Part shown: positions 37,989 through 47,997 of the stretch, one piece after another
Position numbering within the stretch: position 1 is the first letter of the stretch
Layout of the letters: the number at the start of each line of letters is the position of its first letter
Source of the DNA: Paenibacillus bouchesdurhonensis
Lineage (GTDB): Bacteria; Bacillota; Bacilli; Paenibacillales; Paenibacillaceae
NCBI RefSeq assembly: GCF_900155685.1
Contig: NZ_LT732547.1
Coordinates: 703,648 to 767,647 of the forward strand
DNA: 64,000 nucleotides
Direction: 5' to 3'
The notes under the pieces: model-generated
The model's input: only the letters and a program-made list of their open reading frames with translations
What the model was told of the DNA's origin: nothing
The model's database searches: none
Made by a program: the position numbers and the translations under genes

Positions 37989-38690
37989 ATGGCATTTGTA
38001 ACGATTCGAAATGAATATAAGCGGTATCAAATGGGCGAGACGACGATCGTCGCTAATGATGGGATTGATTTTGAAATTGAAAAGGGCGAATTCGCGATCA
38101 TCGTCGGGCCGAGCGGAGCGGGGAAATCGACGGTGCTTAACATTCTTGGCGGGATGGATACGGCGGATGAGGGGGAGGTACTCGTCGATGGCAAAGACAT
38201 TGCCAAATACAGCAGCAAGGAACTGACGGGCTATCGCCGTCATGATGTCGGATTTGTGTTCCAGTTCTATAATTTGGTGCCGAATTTGACGGCGAAGGAA
38301 AATGTGGAACTGGCATCGCAAATATCGCCGCGGGCACTCGATGCGGAGCAGGTGCTGCGGGACGTGGGGCTTGGGGAGCGCCTGAATAATTTCCCGGCTC
38401 AGCTCTCCGGTGGGGAGCAGCAGCGGGTGGCGATTGCCCGTGCGCTGGCCAAGCAGCCAAAGCTGCTGCTATGCGATGAGCCGACGGGAGCGCTGGACTA
38501 TAACACGGGCCGACAGGTGCTGAAGCTGCTGCAGGACACTTGCCGCAACACGGGGACGACCGTGATCGTTATTACCCACAATTCAGCGATTGCGCCGATG
38601 GCTGACCGGGTAATTGAGATTAACAATGCCAAGGTTCGCCGCGTCACGTTGAATCCGAATCCGGTGTCCGTGGAAGACATCGAGTGGTAA
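37989..38690 (+). CDS. ABC transporter ATPase, MacB/LolD type
   Basis: Start chosen at the ATG at 37989 (AAAGGGTGG upstream, and the family begins [13 protein letters not shown]); an ATG at 37941 would add 16 residues. About 233 residues. Walker [11 protein letters not shown]-loop [10 protein letters not shown], signature [14 protein letters not shown], Walker [13 protein letters not shown] and H-loop VITHN are all intact. This type (FPNLxxxEN after the Q-loop) drives FtsX-like permeases that move lipoproteins, lipids or peptides rather than importing solutes. The permease gene follows after seven nt. Confidence 0.95.
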   Translation: MAFVTIRNEYKRYQMGETTIVANDGIDFEIEKGEFAIIVGPSGAGKSTVLNILGGMDTADEGEVLVDGKDIAKYSSKELTGYRRHDVGFVFQFYNLVPNLTAKENVELASQISPRALDAEQVLRDVGLGERLNNFPAQLSGGEQQRVAIARALAKQPKLLLCDEPTGALDYNTGRQVLKLLQDTCRNTGTTVIVITHNSAIAPMADRVIEINNAKVRRVTLNPNPVSVEDIEW

Positions 38691-38697
38691 GGGGTAA

Positions 38698-41600
38698 ATG
38701 ACATTGAGAAAAAAAGCGTTATGGCGCGATATTTTTCGCGAAATTTGGCAGACGAAGGCGAGATTTTTATCGATTTTTGCCATTATCATGCTAGGCGTTG
38801 GTTTTTTTGCGGGGATTAAGGCTACGGGGCCGGATATGCTGGATACGGCGAACCATTATTTCCAAAGACTGCAGCTGATGGATCTAAAAGTTCAATCCAC
38901 CTACGGCTTGACTGAGGATGATCTTGAGGTTCTGCAGGAGCAGCCAGGAATTCGCGTCGTGCAGCCAGGATACAGCGAGGAGGTATTCCTCGGGGATAGC
39001 GGCCTTATTGCTAAAGTGTTCTCTTATTCTAAAGATAATTCACTGAACGGTTATGAAATCGTGGAGGGCCGACTGCCAGAAGCGCCGGGTGAAATTGCCA
39101 TTGATAGTCACCAGGGGATGAGGAATGCATTTGGACTTGGAGATACGATTACGTTTACGAATCCGAATTCTGATGCCGATCTGGAGGATTCTTTTCATCG
39201 CGTCAGCTATACGGTTGTAGGGTTGGTGAAAAGTCCCCAATATGTTGAAAAGGGGAGCCGGGGCACCAGCCGGATCGGCAAAGGAACCGCGGATGCTTTT
39301 GTTGTGATTCCCGAGGAGGATTTCAGCCTTTCGGTATATACCGAGGCTTATATGAGCTTTGTGGATACCGCCGATATGACAACATATACGCCGGAATACG
39401 AAAGCCGTGTAGAGGCACACAAAGCCGCTTTGGAACAGGCGCTGAGCGACCGCCCGGAACAGCGGCTGGACGAGGTGCGGGCCGAGGGTCAGGAGCAGCT
39501 GGATGACGCCGAGCGGCAGATCGAGGAAGGCAAGGCGGAGCTGGCCGATGCCGAGATGAAGCTGGCTGATGCCAAAGCGAAGCTGGACGAGGGGCGCGAG
39601 AGCTACGAGGAGGGCGCGTCCAAGCTGGAGCGCGAGCTCGCGAAAGGGCAAGCCCAGCTCGACAAGGCGGCAAAGGAGCTCGCCGCAGGCAAGGCCGAGC
39701 TGGTGAAGAACCGCATTGCCCTTAGCGATGGCGAGGCACAGCTCAAGGCCGGCCAAGCCAAGCTGGAGGCAGAGCAGGCTAGTGCGGCCCCCCGCCTTGC
39801 GCAGGGGCGGCAGCTGGTGCAATCGCTGAGCCAGACAGCGAGCGTTGCCCCTGATGCGCTGACCGAGGCGCAAAAGCAGCAGGCCGTGGCCGCAGCGAAG
39901 GCAGCAGATGCCCAGCTCGGCGCAGCCGCCGAAGGCTACGTCAGCGGCAGCATCGACAGCACGGCGTTCAAGCAGGCGATTGCCGGCTTTGAGCAAGGCC
40001 TGACGCAGGCTGCAGCCCAGCTGGAGCAAGCGCAGCAAGAGCTTGACCGTCGAGCGCAGGAGCTGGCCGCTGGGAAGCAGCAGCTTGCCGCCGCGGAACG
40101 CAAGCTGGCGCAAGGCGAGAAGGAGCTCGCCGCGGGCAAAGCGAAGCTTGCCGAAAGCCGGCAAGAGGGCGAAGCCAAGCTGGCTGAGGCCAAGCTCGAG
40201 CTGGAGGAAGGGCAGGCTGAGTACGATAAGGGGCTGGCTGAATATGAGACAGAGAAGGCCAAGGCGGAGAAGGACATCGCGGATGCGGAGAAGAAGCTGG
40301 CCGAGGGGCAGGAGCAGATCGATGAGCTGAAGCTGCCAAAATATTACGTGCTGGATCGCAGCAGCAATCCAGGATATGCGGAATACAGCGACAATGCGGA
40401 TCGGCTGAATGCGATTGCGACGGCTTTTCCGGTATTCTTTTTCCTGATTGCCGCTTTGGTCAGTCTGACGACGATGACTCGGATGGTTGAAGAGCAGCGT
40501 CTGCAGATCGGGACGCTCAAGGCGCTCGGTTACAGAAATGGGGATATTATGGCCAAATTCCTCGTGTATGGAACGCTGGCGAGCCTTGTGGCAGCGGCAG
40601 CTGGGCTTGCGATCGGCTTTACGCTGTTACCGACGATTATTTATAACGCCTATGGGACTCTATATAATTTGCCGGATCTAAGGCTCAGCTTCTATCCAAG
40701 CTATAGCATTATCTCGATCATTGTGGCATTGCTCTGTACGACAGTGACGGCAGTAATCGCTACGAGGGTAGAGCTGCGCAGCAATGCATCCGTGCTCATG
40801 CGCCCAAAGGCGCCGAAGAGCGGGCAACGGATTTTACTGGAGCGTTTGACGTTTATATGGAAGCAGCTTGGCTTTATCGGCAAGGTGACGGCGCGGAATT
40901 TGTTCCGCTACAAGCAGCGGATGTTCATGACTGTTTTCGGGGTGGCTGGCTGTACAGCGCTGATTCTGACGGGCTTCGGCCTGAAGGATTCGCTCCGCGA
41001 TGTCGCCGGATTGCAATACAGTGAGATTATGAAGTACAGTGCGATCGTTGCCTTCAATGAAGATAACGACGATGCCGAGCAGCAGAAAGAGAAATATGAG
41101 GCTCTTCTGGCATCGACTCCAGAAATTATGGGAGCGCTGAATGTGGCCCAGGACACGATGACCGCTACGGCTAAAGAGGTCAATAATCAAGATGTCACCG
41201 TGTTTGTACCTCAGACTACAGAGGAATTTGACCGCTTCATCGTGCTTAAGGATCGGAGAACGGGAGCACGGCGGGAGCTTGGTGACCAAGAGCAAGGGGC
41301 GATTGTAACGGAGAAGCTGGCGAAGCTGTATAGTCTAAAGCCAGGCGACACTCTAACCTTGCAAAATAAAGATAACGAGCCATTTCAGGTACAGGTGGCG
41401 GGTGTCACGGAAAACTACGCGATGCACTACATTTATATGACGCCGGCATATTATGAAGGAGTTTTTGACAAAGAGCCGGAATATAACACACAACTTCTTT
41501 TATCGAGCGATGCGAGCAAGGAATGGGAGGATCGTTTCGGTGAGGAACTGACCGGGCTGGATCGGGTGGCACTTGTGAAGTTCTCCAGCGGGGTAGGAGA

Positions 41601-42027
41601 AGCCTTTACAGATACGCTCAAAAGCATGGATGTCGTCGTGGTAGTACTCATTATCTCGGCTGCCGCACTTGCTTTTGTCGTGCTGTATAATCTGACGAAC
41701 ATTAACGTGTCCGAGCGGGTGCGCGAGCTGTCGACCATTAAGGTGCTTGGCTTCTACGATAAGGAAGTCACAATGTACATTTATCGCGAGAACCTGATTC
41801 TCAGCTTTCTGGGCATCCTGGTCGGCAACTTCTTAGGAATTTGGCTGCATAGCTTTGTGCTTCAAACGGCGGAAATCGATATTATGATGTTCAGTCCTAC
41901 GATTAAGTGGCTGAGCTATGGATATGCGTCGGTGCTTACGCTGCTATTTTCGGGCATCGTCATGCTGTTCATGCATTACAAGCTGAAGCATATCGATATG
42001 ATCGAGGCGTTGAAATCGGTCGAATAG
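38698..42027 (+). CDS. Giant FtsX-type ABC permease with coiled-coil stalk
   Basis: 1109 residues. One N-terminal membrane helix (about 20-42), an extracytoplasmic domain, then about 300 residues (about 255-545) of Ala/Glu/Lys repeats with G-x-x-E-L-x-x-x-x-x-x-L spacing that form a long alpha-helical coiled-coil stalk. The FtsX membrane helices follow near 575-700, a second extracytoplasmic domain near 745-950 and three helices at the end. This duplicated FtsX layout with stalk is known from mechanotransmission-type ABC systems in Firmicutes. With the ATPase it forms a complete transporter. Substrate not visible. The ATG is only three to four nt behind GGGG. Confidence 0.92.
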   Translation: MTLRKKALWRDIFREIWQTKARFLSIFAIIMLGVGFFAGIKATGPDMLDTANHYFQRLQLMDLKVQSTYGLTEDDLEVLQEQPGIRVVQPGYSEEVFLGDSGLIAKVFSYSKDNSLNGYEIVEGRLPEAPGEIAIDSHQGMRNAFGLGDTITFTNPNSDADLEDSFHRVSYTVVGLVKSPQYVEKGSRGTSRIGKGTADAFVVIPEEDFSLSVYTEAYMSFVDTADMTTYTPEYESRVEAHKAALEQALSDRPEQRLDEVRAEGQEQLDDAERQIEEGKAELADAEMKLADAKAKLDEGRESYEEGASKLERELAKGQAQLDKAAKELAAGKAELVKNRIALSDGEAQLKAGQAKLEAEQASAAPRLAQGRQLVQSLSQTASVAPDALTEAQKQQAVAAAKAADAQLGAAAEGYVSGSIDSTAFKQAIAGFEQGLTQAAAQLEQAQQELDRRAQELAAGKQQLAAAERKLAQGEKELAAGKAKLAESRQEGEAKLAEAKLELEEGQAEYDKGLAEYETEKAKAEKDIADAEKKLAEGQEQIDELKLPKYYVLDRSSNPGYAEYSDNADRLNAIATAFPVFFFLIAALVSLTTMTRMVEEQRLQIGTLKALGYRNGDIMAKFLVYGTLASLVAAAAGLAIGFTLLPTIIYNAYGTLYNLPDLRLSFYPSYSIISIIVALLCTTVTAVIATRVELRSNASVLMRPKAPKSGQRILLERLTFIWKQLGFIGKVTARNLFRYKQRMFMTVFGVAGCTALILTGFGLKDSLRDVAGLQYSEIMKYSAIVAFNEDNDDAEQQKEKYEALLASTPEIMGALNVAQDTMTATAKEVNNQDVTVFVPQTTEEFDRFIVLKDRRTGARRELGDQEQGAIVTEKLAKLYSLKPGDTLTLQNKDNEPFQVQVAGVTENYAMHYIYMTPAYYEGVFDKEPEYNTQLLLSSDASKEWEDRFGEELTGLDRVALVKFSSGVGEAFTDTLKSMDVVVVVLIISAAALAFVVLYNLTNINVSERVRELSTIKVLGFYDKEVTMYIYRENLILSFLGILVGNFLGIWLHSFVLQTAEIDIMMFSPTIKWLSYGYASVLTLLFSGIVMLFMHYKLKHIDMIEALKSVE

Positions 42028-42129
42028 TAATGAATTTGATCCAAGGTATGGAACGATTGGAGCGACGGATGCAGCAGGAATAACTAGCTAGAGTGCGAAG
42101 TCAGGCGGAAATCGTGCGGAGGTAAGCAG

Positions 42130-44055
42130 ATGGCTACAATATTATCCTTTATCAAAAAATACCGGATTGCCGCCATGTCGGCAATATGTATGATGTTGAT
42201 CGAGCTCTTCGTAGAGCTGATTCAGCCCCTGCTCATTTCCCGCATTATTGATGACGGGATCGGCAAGCAGGATTTGTCGGTGGTCTGGCTATGGGGAGGC
42301 GTGCTCGTTGTGAGCGCGCTCCTTGCTTTTGCAGCCGGGGTGGCCAGCTCCTTTTTTGCATCTCATGCCAGCCAAGGCTTCGGGTATGATTTGCGCGATA
42401 GGCTGTATGCCAAGGTTCAGTCTTTTTCGTATGCGATATTCAGTAAATTTCAGACCTCGTCTCTCATTACGCGCCTGACCGGGGACATTACGCAGCTGCA
42501 GGAAATGGTGTTCATGAGCCTGCGTTTTGCGACGCGGGTTCCGCTTGTAGTGACGGGAAGCATCATTATGGCTCTGGTCGTGAATGTGAAGCTCGGCCTG
42601 CTGCTTACGGTGACGGCACCAGTGCTGGCGGTCTTTATTATGTGGATGATGAAAAAAACGTCCATCCTCTTTCGCGCGGTGCAGCAGCGGATGGATATGG
42701 TGAACGGAGTTATTCAAGAGAACTTGACCGGCATGCGCCTGATCCGCGTGTTTGTGCGCGTCGGTCATGAAATGAAGCGGTTTGAGAAGCGCAGCCAAGA
42801 GCTCATGCAGGGCACTATATCCGCTTTGCGGCTGACAGAGACGACGATGCCCCTCATGCTGTTGATGATGAACGGCGGAATCATTGCGATCCTGTGGTTC
42901 GGCAGGTTCGATATCGCAGCGGGCAATGCCACGATCGGTGAAGTTGTGGCGGTGCTGAATTATGCGCTGCGCACCATCGGTGCATTGTCCGCGTTATCTT
43001 GGATTATTAGCTCCTACTCGAGAGCCGCTGCATCAGGCCAGCGGATCGTGGAGGTGCTTCGCACGGAGGAGGGAGAGGATGCAGCGGTTGCATTCGCGAA
43101 TGGGGCGAGCGGGTCAGCAGAGGATACGGCGTATGCCAAGCATACTGCATCTGCCAAGTCTCTGTCTGCGAGTAAGGCCAAGGGAGCTCATTCCGAGCTT
43201 GAAACGGAGCCAAGCAGGGGACAGGCTGCGGCTGAGAGGGAGAATGCGCGGCCGCGCTCATCGGGAGCAGAGAGTACCACCAATGCGAAGGCCCTCCTGC
43301 TCCAGGGTGAGGTAGAGTTTGAAGGAGTCAGCTTCAGCTATCCAGCAAGCGATATTAGGGTGCTTCAAGATATTACCTTTAAGGTTCATCCGCAGCAGCG
43401 AGCGGCAATCATGGGGGCTACCGGGTCGGGGAAATCCTCACTCGTTCAGCTCATTCTCCGATTGCATGATGCAACCGGGGGAACTATTCATATCGATGGC
43501 CGCGATATCCGGCGGATGGAGCCAGAGCAGCTGCGGGGGGCGATTGGCTATGTCCCGCAGGAGGTCATGCTATTCTCAGGCTCGGTGCGGGATAATATCG
43601 CCTGGGGACGCGAGGATGCGAGCATGGAGCAGATCGTGAAGGCGGCTAAGCGGGCGCAGATTCACGAGACGATCAAGCGGCTGCCGCAGGGGTACGACAC
43701 CATGCTCGGGCAGCGCGGAGTGAACTTGTCCGGGGGACAGAAGCAGCGGCTGTCGATTGCCCGGGCGCTTGTCCGCCAGCCGGCGATTCTCATTTTAGAC
43801 GACAGCACGAGCGCGCTGGATGTTCGGACGGAGGCGGCATTGCTGGAGGAGCTGAAGGGATTGTCCTGCACTATTTTTCTTATTACACAAAAAATCAGCT
43901 CCACCACGTCAGCCGACCTTATTCTCCTGCTCGATGAGGGGCGCCTTATCGCTCAGGGCAGCCATGAGGAATTAATGGCCGACTCGTCATTATACCGACG
44001 GATTTATGAATCTCAGTATGGGGAGGAGGCGCAGCATGTTCAAAACCTTCGTTGA
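42130..44055 (+). CDS. ABC exporter half A with degenerate ATP site
   Basis: 641 residues: six membrane helices (about 15-300), then the nucleotide-binding domain. Walker A MGATGSGKSS and signature LSGGQKQRLSIARA are canonical, but Walker B reads LILDDSTSALD (Asp for the catalytic Glu) and the H-loop reads LITQKIS (Gln for His). Such a half works only paired with a canonical half, here the next gene. Between membrane and ATPase domains lies an unusual low-complexity Ala/Ser/Glu-rich linker of about 75 residues (about 315-390) absent from the partner. GGAGG precedes the ATG. Overlaps the next gene by 20 nt. Related by layout to YfiB/LmrC-type multidrug exporters. Confidence 0.93.
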   Translation: MATILSFIKKYRIAAMSAICMMLIELFVELIQPLLISRIIDDGIGKQDLSVVWLWGGVLVVSALLAFAAGVASSFFASHASQGFGYDLRDRLYAKVQSFSYAIFSKFQTSSLITRLTGDITQLQEMVFMSLRFATRVPLVVTGSIIMALVVNVKLGLLLTVTAPVLAVFIMWMMKKTSILFRAVQQRMDMVNGVIQENLTGMRLIRVFVRVGHEMKRFEKRSQELMQGTISALRLTETTMPLMLLMMNGGIIAILWFGRFDIAAGNATIGEVVAVLNYALRTIGALSALSWIISSYSRAAASGQRIVEVLRTEEGEDAAVAFANGASGSAEDTAYAKHTASAKSLSASKAKGAHSELETEPSRGQAAAERENARPRSSGAESTTNAKALLLQGEVEFEGVSFSYPASDIRVLQDITFKVHPQQRAAIMGATGSGKSSLVQLILRLHDATGGTIHIDGRDIRRMEPEQLRGAIGYVPQEVMLFSGSVRDNIAWGREDASMEQIVKAAKRAQIHETIKRLPQGYDTMLGQRGVNLSGGQKQRLSIARALVRQPAILILDDSTSALDVRTEAALLEELKGLSCTIFLITQKISSTTSADLILLLDEGRLIAQGSHEELMADSSLYRRIYESQYGEEAQHVQNLR

Positions 44056-45874
44056 ACCGTTCCGGCATCCTTATCCGAAGCTGAATTCCAAGAGCGCAGG
44101 CTCCGCCCTGGGGCGCAAGCCAAAGGCCAAAGCGAAAAATTGGTCGGGTACGCTGGGACGCATCTGGCAGTATCTGGCCCAGCGCAAGGCCAAGCTGACG
44201 CTGGTTCTGCTCATGGTCGTGGTCAGCTCGGGGCTGGCGCTGCTTGGACCTTATTTGATTGGCGTAGCCGTAGATGATTTCCTCGCTGGGGGCGGGGGAG
44301 CGCCGTGGGTGTTATTTTTAACCGGACTAGGGGTTGTGTATATAGGTTTCTCGCTCAGCTCCTGGCTGCAAAATATATGGATGATCGAGATCGCCCAGGA
44401 GACAGTGTACCGGATGAGAATTGATCTGTTCCGCCAGCTTCATCGCCTGCCCATCCCGTTTTTCGGGACAAGGCAGCAGGGTGAGATTATGAGTCGGTTG
44501 ACGAATGATATCGACAATGTCAGTTCGACGTTGAACAGCTCGGCGATACAGATTTTCTCCAGTGTGCTGACGCTGATCGGGACGCTGGCGGTCATGCTGT
44601 ATCTCAGCCCGCTGCTAACGCTGCTGACGTTCATGATCGTACCGCTCATGATGCTCGGAATGCGCTGGATTACACGGCGGACAGGCCCGCTCTACAAGGA
44701 GCGCCAGAAAAATCTGGGCGAGCTGAACGGATATATCGAGGAGACGCTGTCCGGCCAGCGGATCATCAAGGCCTTCTCACAGGAGGAGCGGGTGATGCGC
44801 GAGTTCAGGGAGCGGAATGATGCGATCAGGCAGTCGGGATTTTGGGCGCAGACGATATCGGGCTTCATTCCGAAGCTGATGAATGCGCTGAATAATTTGG
44901 GTTTTGCGCTAGTCGCTGGGGTCGGCGGTATTTTGGCGATCCGCGGGGCGATTACCGTCGGGGTGATCATCGTCTTCGTGGAGTATTCGCGGCAGTTCAC
45001 CCGGCCGCTTAATGATCTGGCGAACCAGTGGAATACGCTGCTGTCGGCGATTGCCGGGGCGGAGCGGGTGTTCGAGGTTATGGACGAAGAGGTCGAGGAA
45101 AGGGATGAAGGAGCGGCGGTCACGTTACAGCAGGTGGAAGGCGCCGTCCAGTTCTCGGACGTATCGTTCTCTTATGAAGAGGGCGGTGATACGCTGGAGG
45201 GCATCAGCTTTGAGGCGAAGCCGGGGGAGATGGTCGCTTTGGTGGGACCTACGGGAGCCGGCAAAACGACGCTGATTCAGCTGCTGTCCCGCTTCTACAA
45301 TCCGTCTAAAGGGATCGTAACGGTCGACGGCCGGGATATTACATCGATCCGGCGCGAGAGCTTGCGCTCCCATATGGCTTTCGTGCTGCAGGATTCTTTT
45401 CTGTTCAAGGGTACGATTCGGGAAAATATCCGCTTCGGGCGGCTCGACGCGACTGATGAGGAGGTAGAGGAGGCGTCGCGCCTGGCGAATGCGCATTCCT
45501 TCATTATGCGTCTGCAGGATGGCTACGATAAAATGCTCGATGCAGACGGCAGCGGCATCAGCCAGGGGCAGCGGCAACTGCTGGCAATCGCGCGGGCGAT
45601 TCTAGCCAATCCGTCGATTCTCGTGCTGGACGAAGCGACCAGCAGTATCGACACGGTGACCGAGCTTAAAATCCAGGAGGGCCTGCAGCGGCTGATGAAG
45701 GGCAGAACGAGCTTTGTTATCGCGCATCGGCTCAATACGATCCGGCAGGCCGATAAAATCCTCGTGCTGAAGGACGGCCGGCTGATCGAGCAGGGATCGC
45801 ATGAGGAACTGCTGCGGCAGGAGGGCTTCTACAGCGAGCTGTATTACGGAACCTTGCAGGGAGAGGACGAGTAG
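44036..45874 (+). CDS. ABC exporter half B with canonical Walker motifs
   Basis: 612 residues from the ATG at 44036, which has GGGAGGAGG eight nt upstream; the frame is open further 5' but without a ribosome site. Six membrane helices, then Walker A GPTGAGKTT, Walker B LVLDEATSSID with catalytic Glu and an intact IAHRLNT H-loop. The signature reads ISQGQRQLLAIAR, weaker than LSGGQ. So the full ATP site is formed by its own Walker motifs and the LSGGQ of half A, while the other site is degenerate: the textbook asymmetry of heterodimeric exporters. A basic N-terminal extension of about 35 residues precedes the first helix. YfiC/LmrD-like. Confidence 0.94.
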   Translation: MFKTFVEPFRHPYPKLNSKSAGSALGRKPKAKAKNWSGTLGRIWQYLAQRKAKLTLVLLMVVVSSGLALLGPYLIGVAVDDFLAGGGGAPWVLFLTGLGVVYIGFSLSSWLQNIWMIEIAQETVYRMRIDLFRQLHRLPIPFFGTRQQGEIMSRLTNDIDNVSSTLNSSAIQIFSSVLTLIGTLAVMLYLSPLLTLLTFMIVPLMMLGMRWITRRTGPLYKERQKNLGELNGYIEETLSGQRIIKAFSQEERVMREFRERNDAIRQSGFWAQTISGFIPKLMNALNNLGFALVAGVGGILAIRGAITVGVIIVFVEYSRQFTRPLNDLANQWNTLLSAIAGAERVFEVMDEEVEERDEGAAVTLQQVEGAVQFSDVSFSYEEGGDTLEGISFEAKPGEMVALVGPTGAGKTTLIQLLSRFYNPSKGIVTVDGRDITSIRRESLRSHMAFVLQDSFLFKGTIRENIRFGRLDATDEEVEEASRLANAHSFIMRLQDGYDKMLDADGSGISQGQRQLLAIARAILANPSILVLDEATSSIDTVTELKIQEGLQRLMKGRTSFVIAHRLNTIRQADKILVLKDGRLIEQGSHEELLRQEGFYSELYYGTLQGEDE

Positions 45875-45877
45875 CCT

Positions 45878-46636
45878 ATGAGCGGTCTGTCGGTAATGGA
45901 TGCCTATTTGCGCAGCATCGCGCTGCGGCGGGAGGAGGTGCCGTCCTTTCGGGAGTATCCCTTTCATCTGCCGGTGGTCGCTGGTCTGGATCGGCTTGAA
46001 TTCCATCCGAGAGTGACTTATATCATCGGCGAAAACGGCATGGGCAAATCAACGCTGTTAGAGGCAATTGCTGTCGCCCTTGGCTTCAACCCGGAGGGCG
46101 GGACGCTGAACTTCAACTTCTCAACCGCCGAGACGCATTCCGAGCTGCATGAATATATTCGTCTGGTGAGAGGCGTGCGCAAGCCGAGAGACGGCTTCTT
46201 CTTCCGGGCGGAGAGCTACTATAATCTAGCCACAGAGATTGGACGGCTGGATGCGGAGGCGAGCTTCGGGCCAAATATCGTGGAATCTTATGGGGGCAGA
46301 CCGCTGCATATGATGTCGCATGGCGAATCGTTTTTTGCGGCGTTTATGAACCGTTTTGGCGGACGGGGGCTGTATATTATGGACGAGCCGGAGGCTGCCT
46401 TGTCCCCGTATCGTCAAATGGCGATGCTGTCGCGGATTCACGAGCTTGTGAACGAATATTCGCAGCTCATTATTTCCACGCACTCGCCGATTATAATGGC
46501 CTACCCGGACAGCCTAATTTATCAGCTGACCCCGGAGGGGATTCGCGAGGCGACATTGGAGGAAACGGATCATTTCATCATCATGAAGGAATTTATGAAT
46601 CATAGGGATCGTATGCTGAAGGAGCTGCTGAGGTGA
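45878..46636 (+). CDS. AAA-type ATPase (ABC/SMC-like, AAA_23)
   Basis: 252 residues. Walker A IGENGMGKST with a classical YIIGENG strand, a signature-like HMMSHGESFFAAF, Walker B LYIMDEPEAALSP and a STHSP switch His. These are the marks of stand-alone ABC-fold ATPases that act as predicted nucleases' partners or regulators; no membrane partner is needed. It starts four nt after the exporter stop, so it is co-transcribed with it, perhaps by chance of family distribution. Role unknown. Confidence 0.9.
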   Translation: MSGLSVMDAYLRSIALRREEVPSFREYPFHLPVVAGLDRLEFHPRVTYIIGENGMGKSTLLEAIAVALGFNPEGGTLNFNFSTAETHSELHEYIRLVRGVRKPRDGFFFRAESYYNLATEIGRLDAEASFGPNIVESYGGRPLHMMSHGESFFAAFMNRFGGRGLYIMDEPEAALSPYRQMAMLSRIHELVNEYSQLIISTHSPIIMAYPDSLIYQLTPEGIREATLEETDHFIIMKEFMNHRDRMLKELLR

Positions 46637-46674
46637 GAAACTCCGGCGGCTTCTTTGTATCTATTTGATAGAGC

Positions 46675-47181
46675 TTACTGTAAATAAACGACTTTATTGG
46701 TACTATAGCTGAATGGCCTGATTACATCGCTTAATTTGATTTCCCCGACAATCTCTTTCGGTTCGCCGTTTACGGTATAATGAATTTCGACCTGAAGGGA
46801 ATCACGCTTGCGAACGCGGATGTCTTGGATTAGATTGCTGGTATCTGAATATGCTTTGCCGTTAGCGGCATCTGGGAAAGTAAAGGGGTCGCCGGCTTGA
46901 CTTAGGGACAGAATCATAGTTTCGCCAAGCGAGAATCCGTAACTGATTCCGTCAAAAGATTTATTTTCACCATTGATCTCCAGGAAATGCCCCGTAGTAA
47001 ACAAAGCGTAGGGAGAAACCGCAACGAGATCAATGTCCCTCAAGTAGAGATCCTCGGTTGCTATATCGAAGGTATATACCGTCTGGCCGTAGCGGAGCTG
47101 GTATTGGCTGTAGAAAAAGGATATGGCTGCCCATAGGAAACAGATCGTTATCAGAGCTTTGATTAGTCTGCCTTTTTTCAA
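46675..47181 (-). CDS. Membrane-anchored protein of unknown function
   Basis: 168 residues from a TTG start (AGGAG nine to ten nt upstream on the minus strand). One N-terminal membrane helix (IKALITICFLWAAISFFY) without a lipobox Cys anchors an outside domain of mixed beta strands. No recognised motif. It is convergent with the ATPase gene (38 nt apart) and has no obvious operon partner. Confidence 0.7.
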   Translation of the reverse strand: MKKGRLIKALITICFLWAAISFFYSQYQLRYGQTVYTFDIATEDLYLRDIDLVAVSPYALFTTGHFLEINGENKSFDGISYGFSLGETMILSLSQAGDPFTFPDAANGKAYSDTSNLIQDIRVRKRDSLQVEIHYTVNGEPKEIVGEIKLSDVIRPFSYSTNKVVYLQ

Positions 47182-47477
47182 TTTGTACGACTCCTATCTT
47201 TTTCATATTTTGTTAATCTGAGTATAGATGCTGGCTTGAGTCCAGGCAGTTAACTATTTAATACATAAAAGATTTATGAGGTGAGCGATCGATGATATTG
47301 GTAAGGGTGATCAAATACGGTACCTGCCCGGTGCAGCTGCAATGTAGCATGTAGCGGATAACCGATTGTACCGGGCGGAAGGGGCTTGTGAATGTTATCC
47401 GGCGGCTGCACCTCTCTGTGTTTCAGAATAGATGGACATTTTGCTTCAAAATGAGATGCATGAGAGAGGGATGCCAG

Positions 47478-47957
47478 ATGAATCGTGAGAAATTTAGAGA
47501 AGCATGGAAGAAGGAAGAAGAGAGGGGCTTTCAGGGATGGGATTTCTCGCTGCTGACGGAGCGAATGGAGGAGGAGGAGCTGCCCTGGGATTATAAAGCC
47601 GCCGTGCTGGCTTATATGAGCGAAGAACGCGTGATGCTCGACATGGGGACTGGGGGCGGGGAGTTCCTTCGATCGCTTCGGCCTCCCAGAGGGAAGACGT
47701 ATGCGACGGAGGCGTATCCGCCGAATTATGAGCTTTGTCGGGCCGTCTTGCCCGCTTACGGCATTGAGGTTAGGCTGATATCCGATGATGCGAGCCTGCC
47801 TTTTGATGACGGGTCCTTTGATTTGGTGATTAATCGCCATGAAGCTTATTCGGTTCAGGAGCTAAATCGAATTCTGAAGCCAGGAGGCTTGTTTATTACC
47901 CAGCAGGTAGGCGGACAGAACAATCGGGGGCTGTCTCGGTGGCTGGATTTACGGTGA
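47478..47957 (+). pseudogene. SAM-dependent methyltransferase, 3'-truncated
   Basis: The ATG at 47478 has GAGAGGG seven nt upstream; upstream in-frame ATGs lack one. The 159 residues contain class I methyltransferase motifs: LDMGTGGGEFL (motif I, about residue 55), ISDDASLPFDDGSFDLVINRHEAY (motifs II-IV) and the LKPGGLFITQQVGG strand. The protein then stops, about 90 residues short of the usual family length, right after NNRGLSRWL. The downstream bases do not continue the fold in another frame that I can see. Possibly a decayed gene; a short active form cannot be excluded. The 296-bp region before it (47182-47477) contains only a small GC hairpin and no gene. Confidence 0.65.
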
Positions 47958-47997
47958 TGGAACAGCATGAGCGTCAGTTGAAGTAGAACAATCCTAT

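Noticed and set aside
39040..40339. Large minus-strand ORFs opposite the coiled-coil permease
   Set aside because: Low-complexity mirror of the Ala/Glu/Lys repeats; no independent support.
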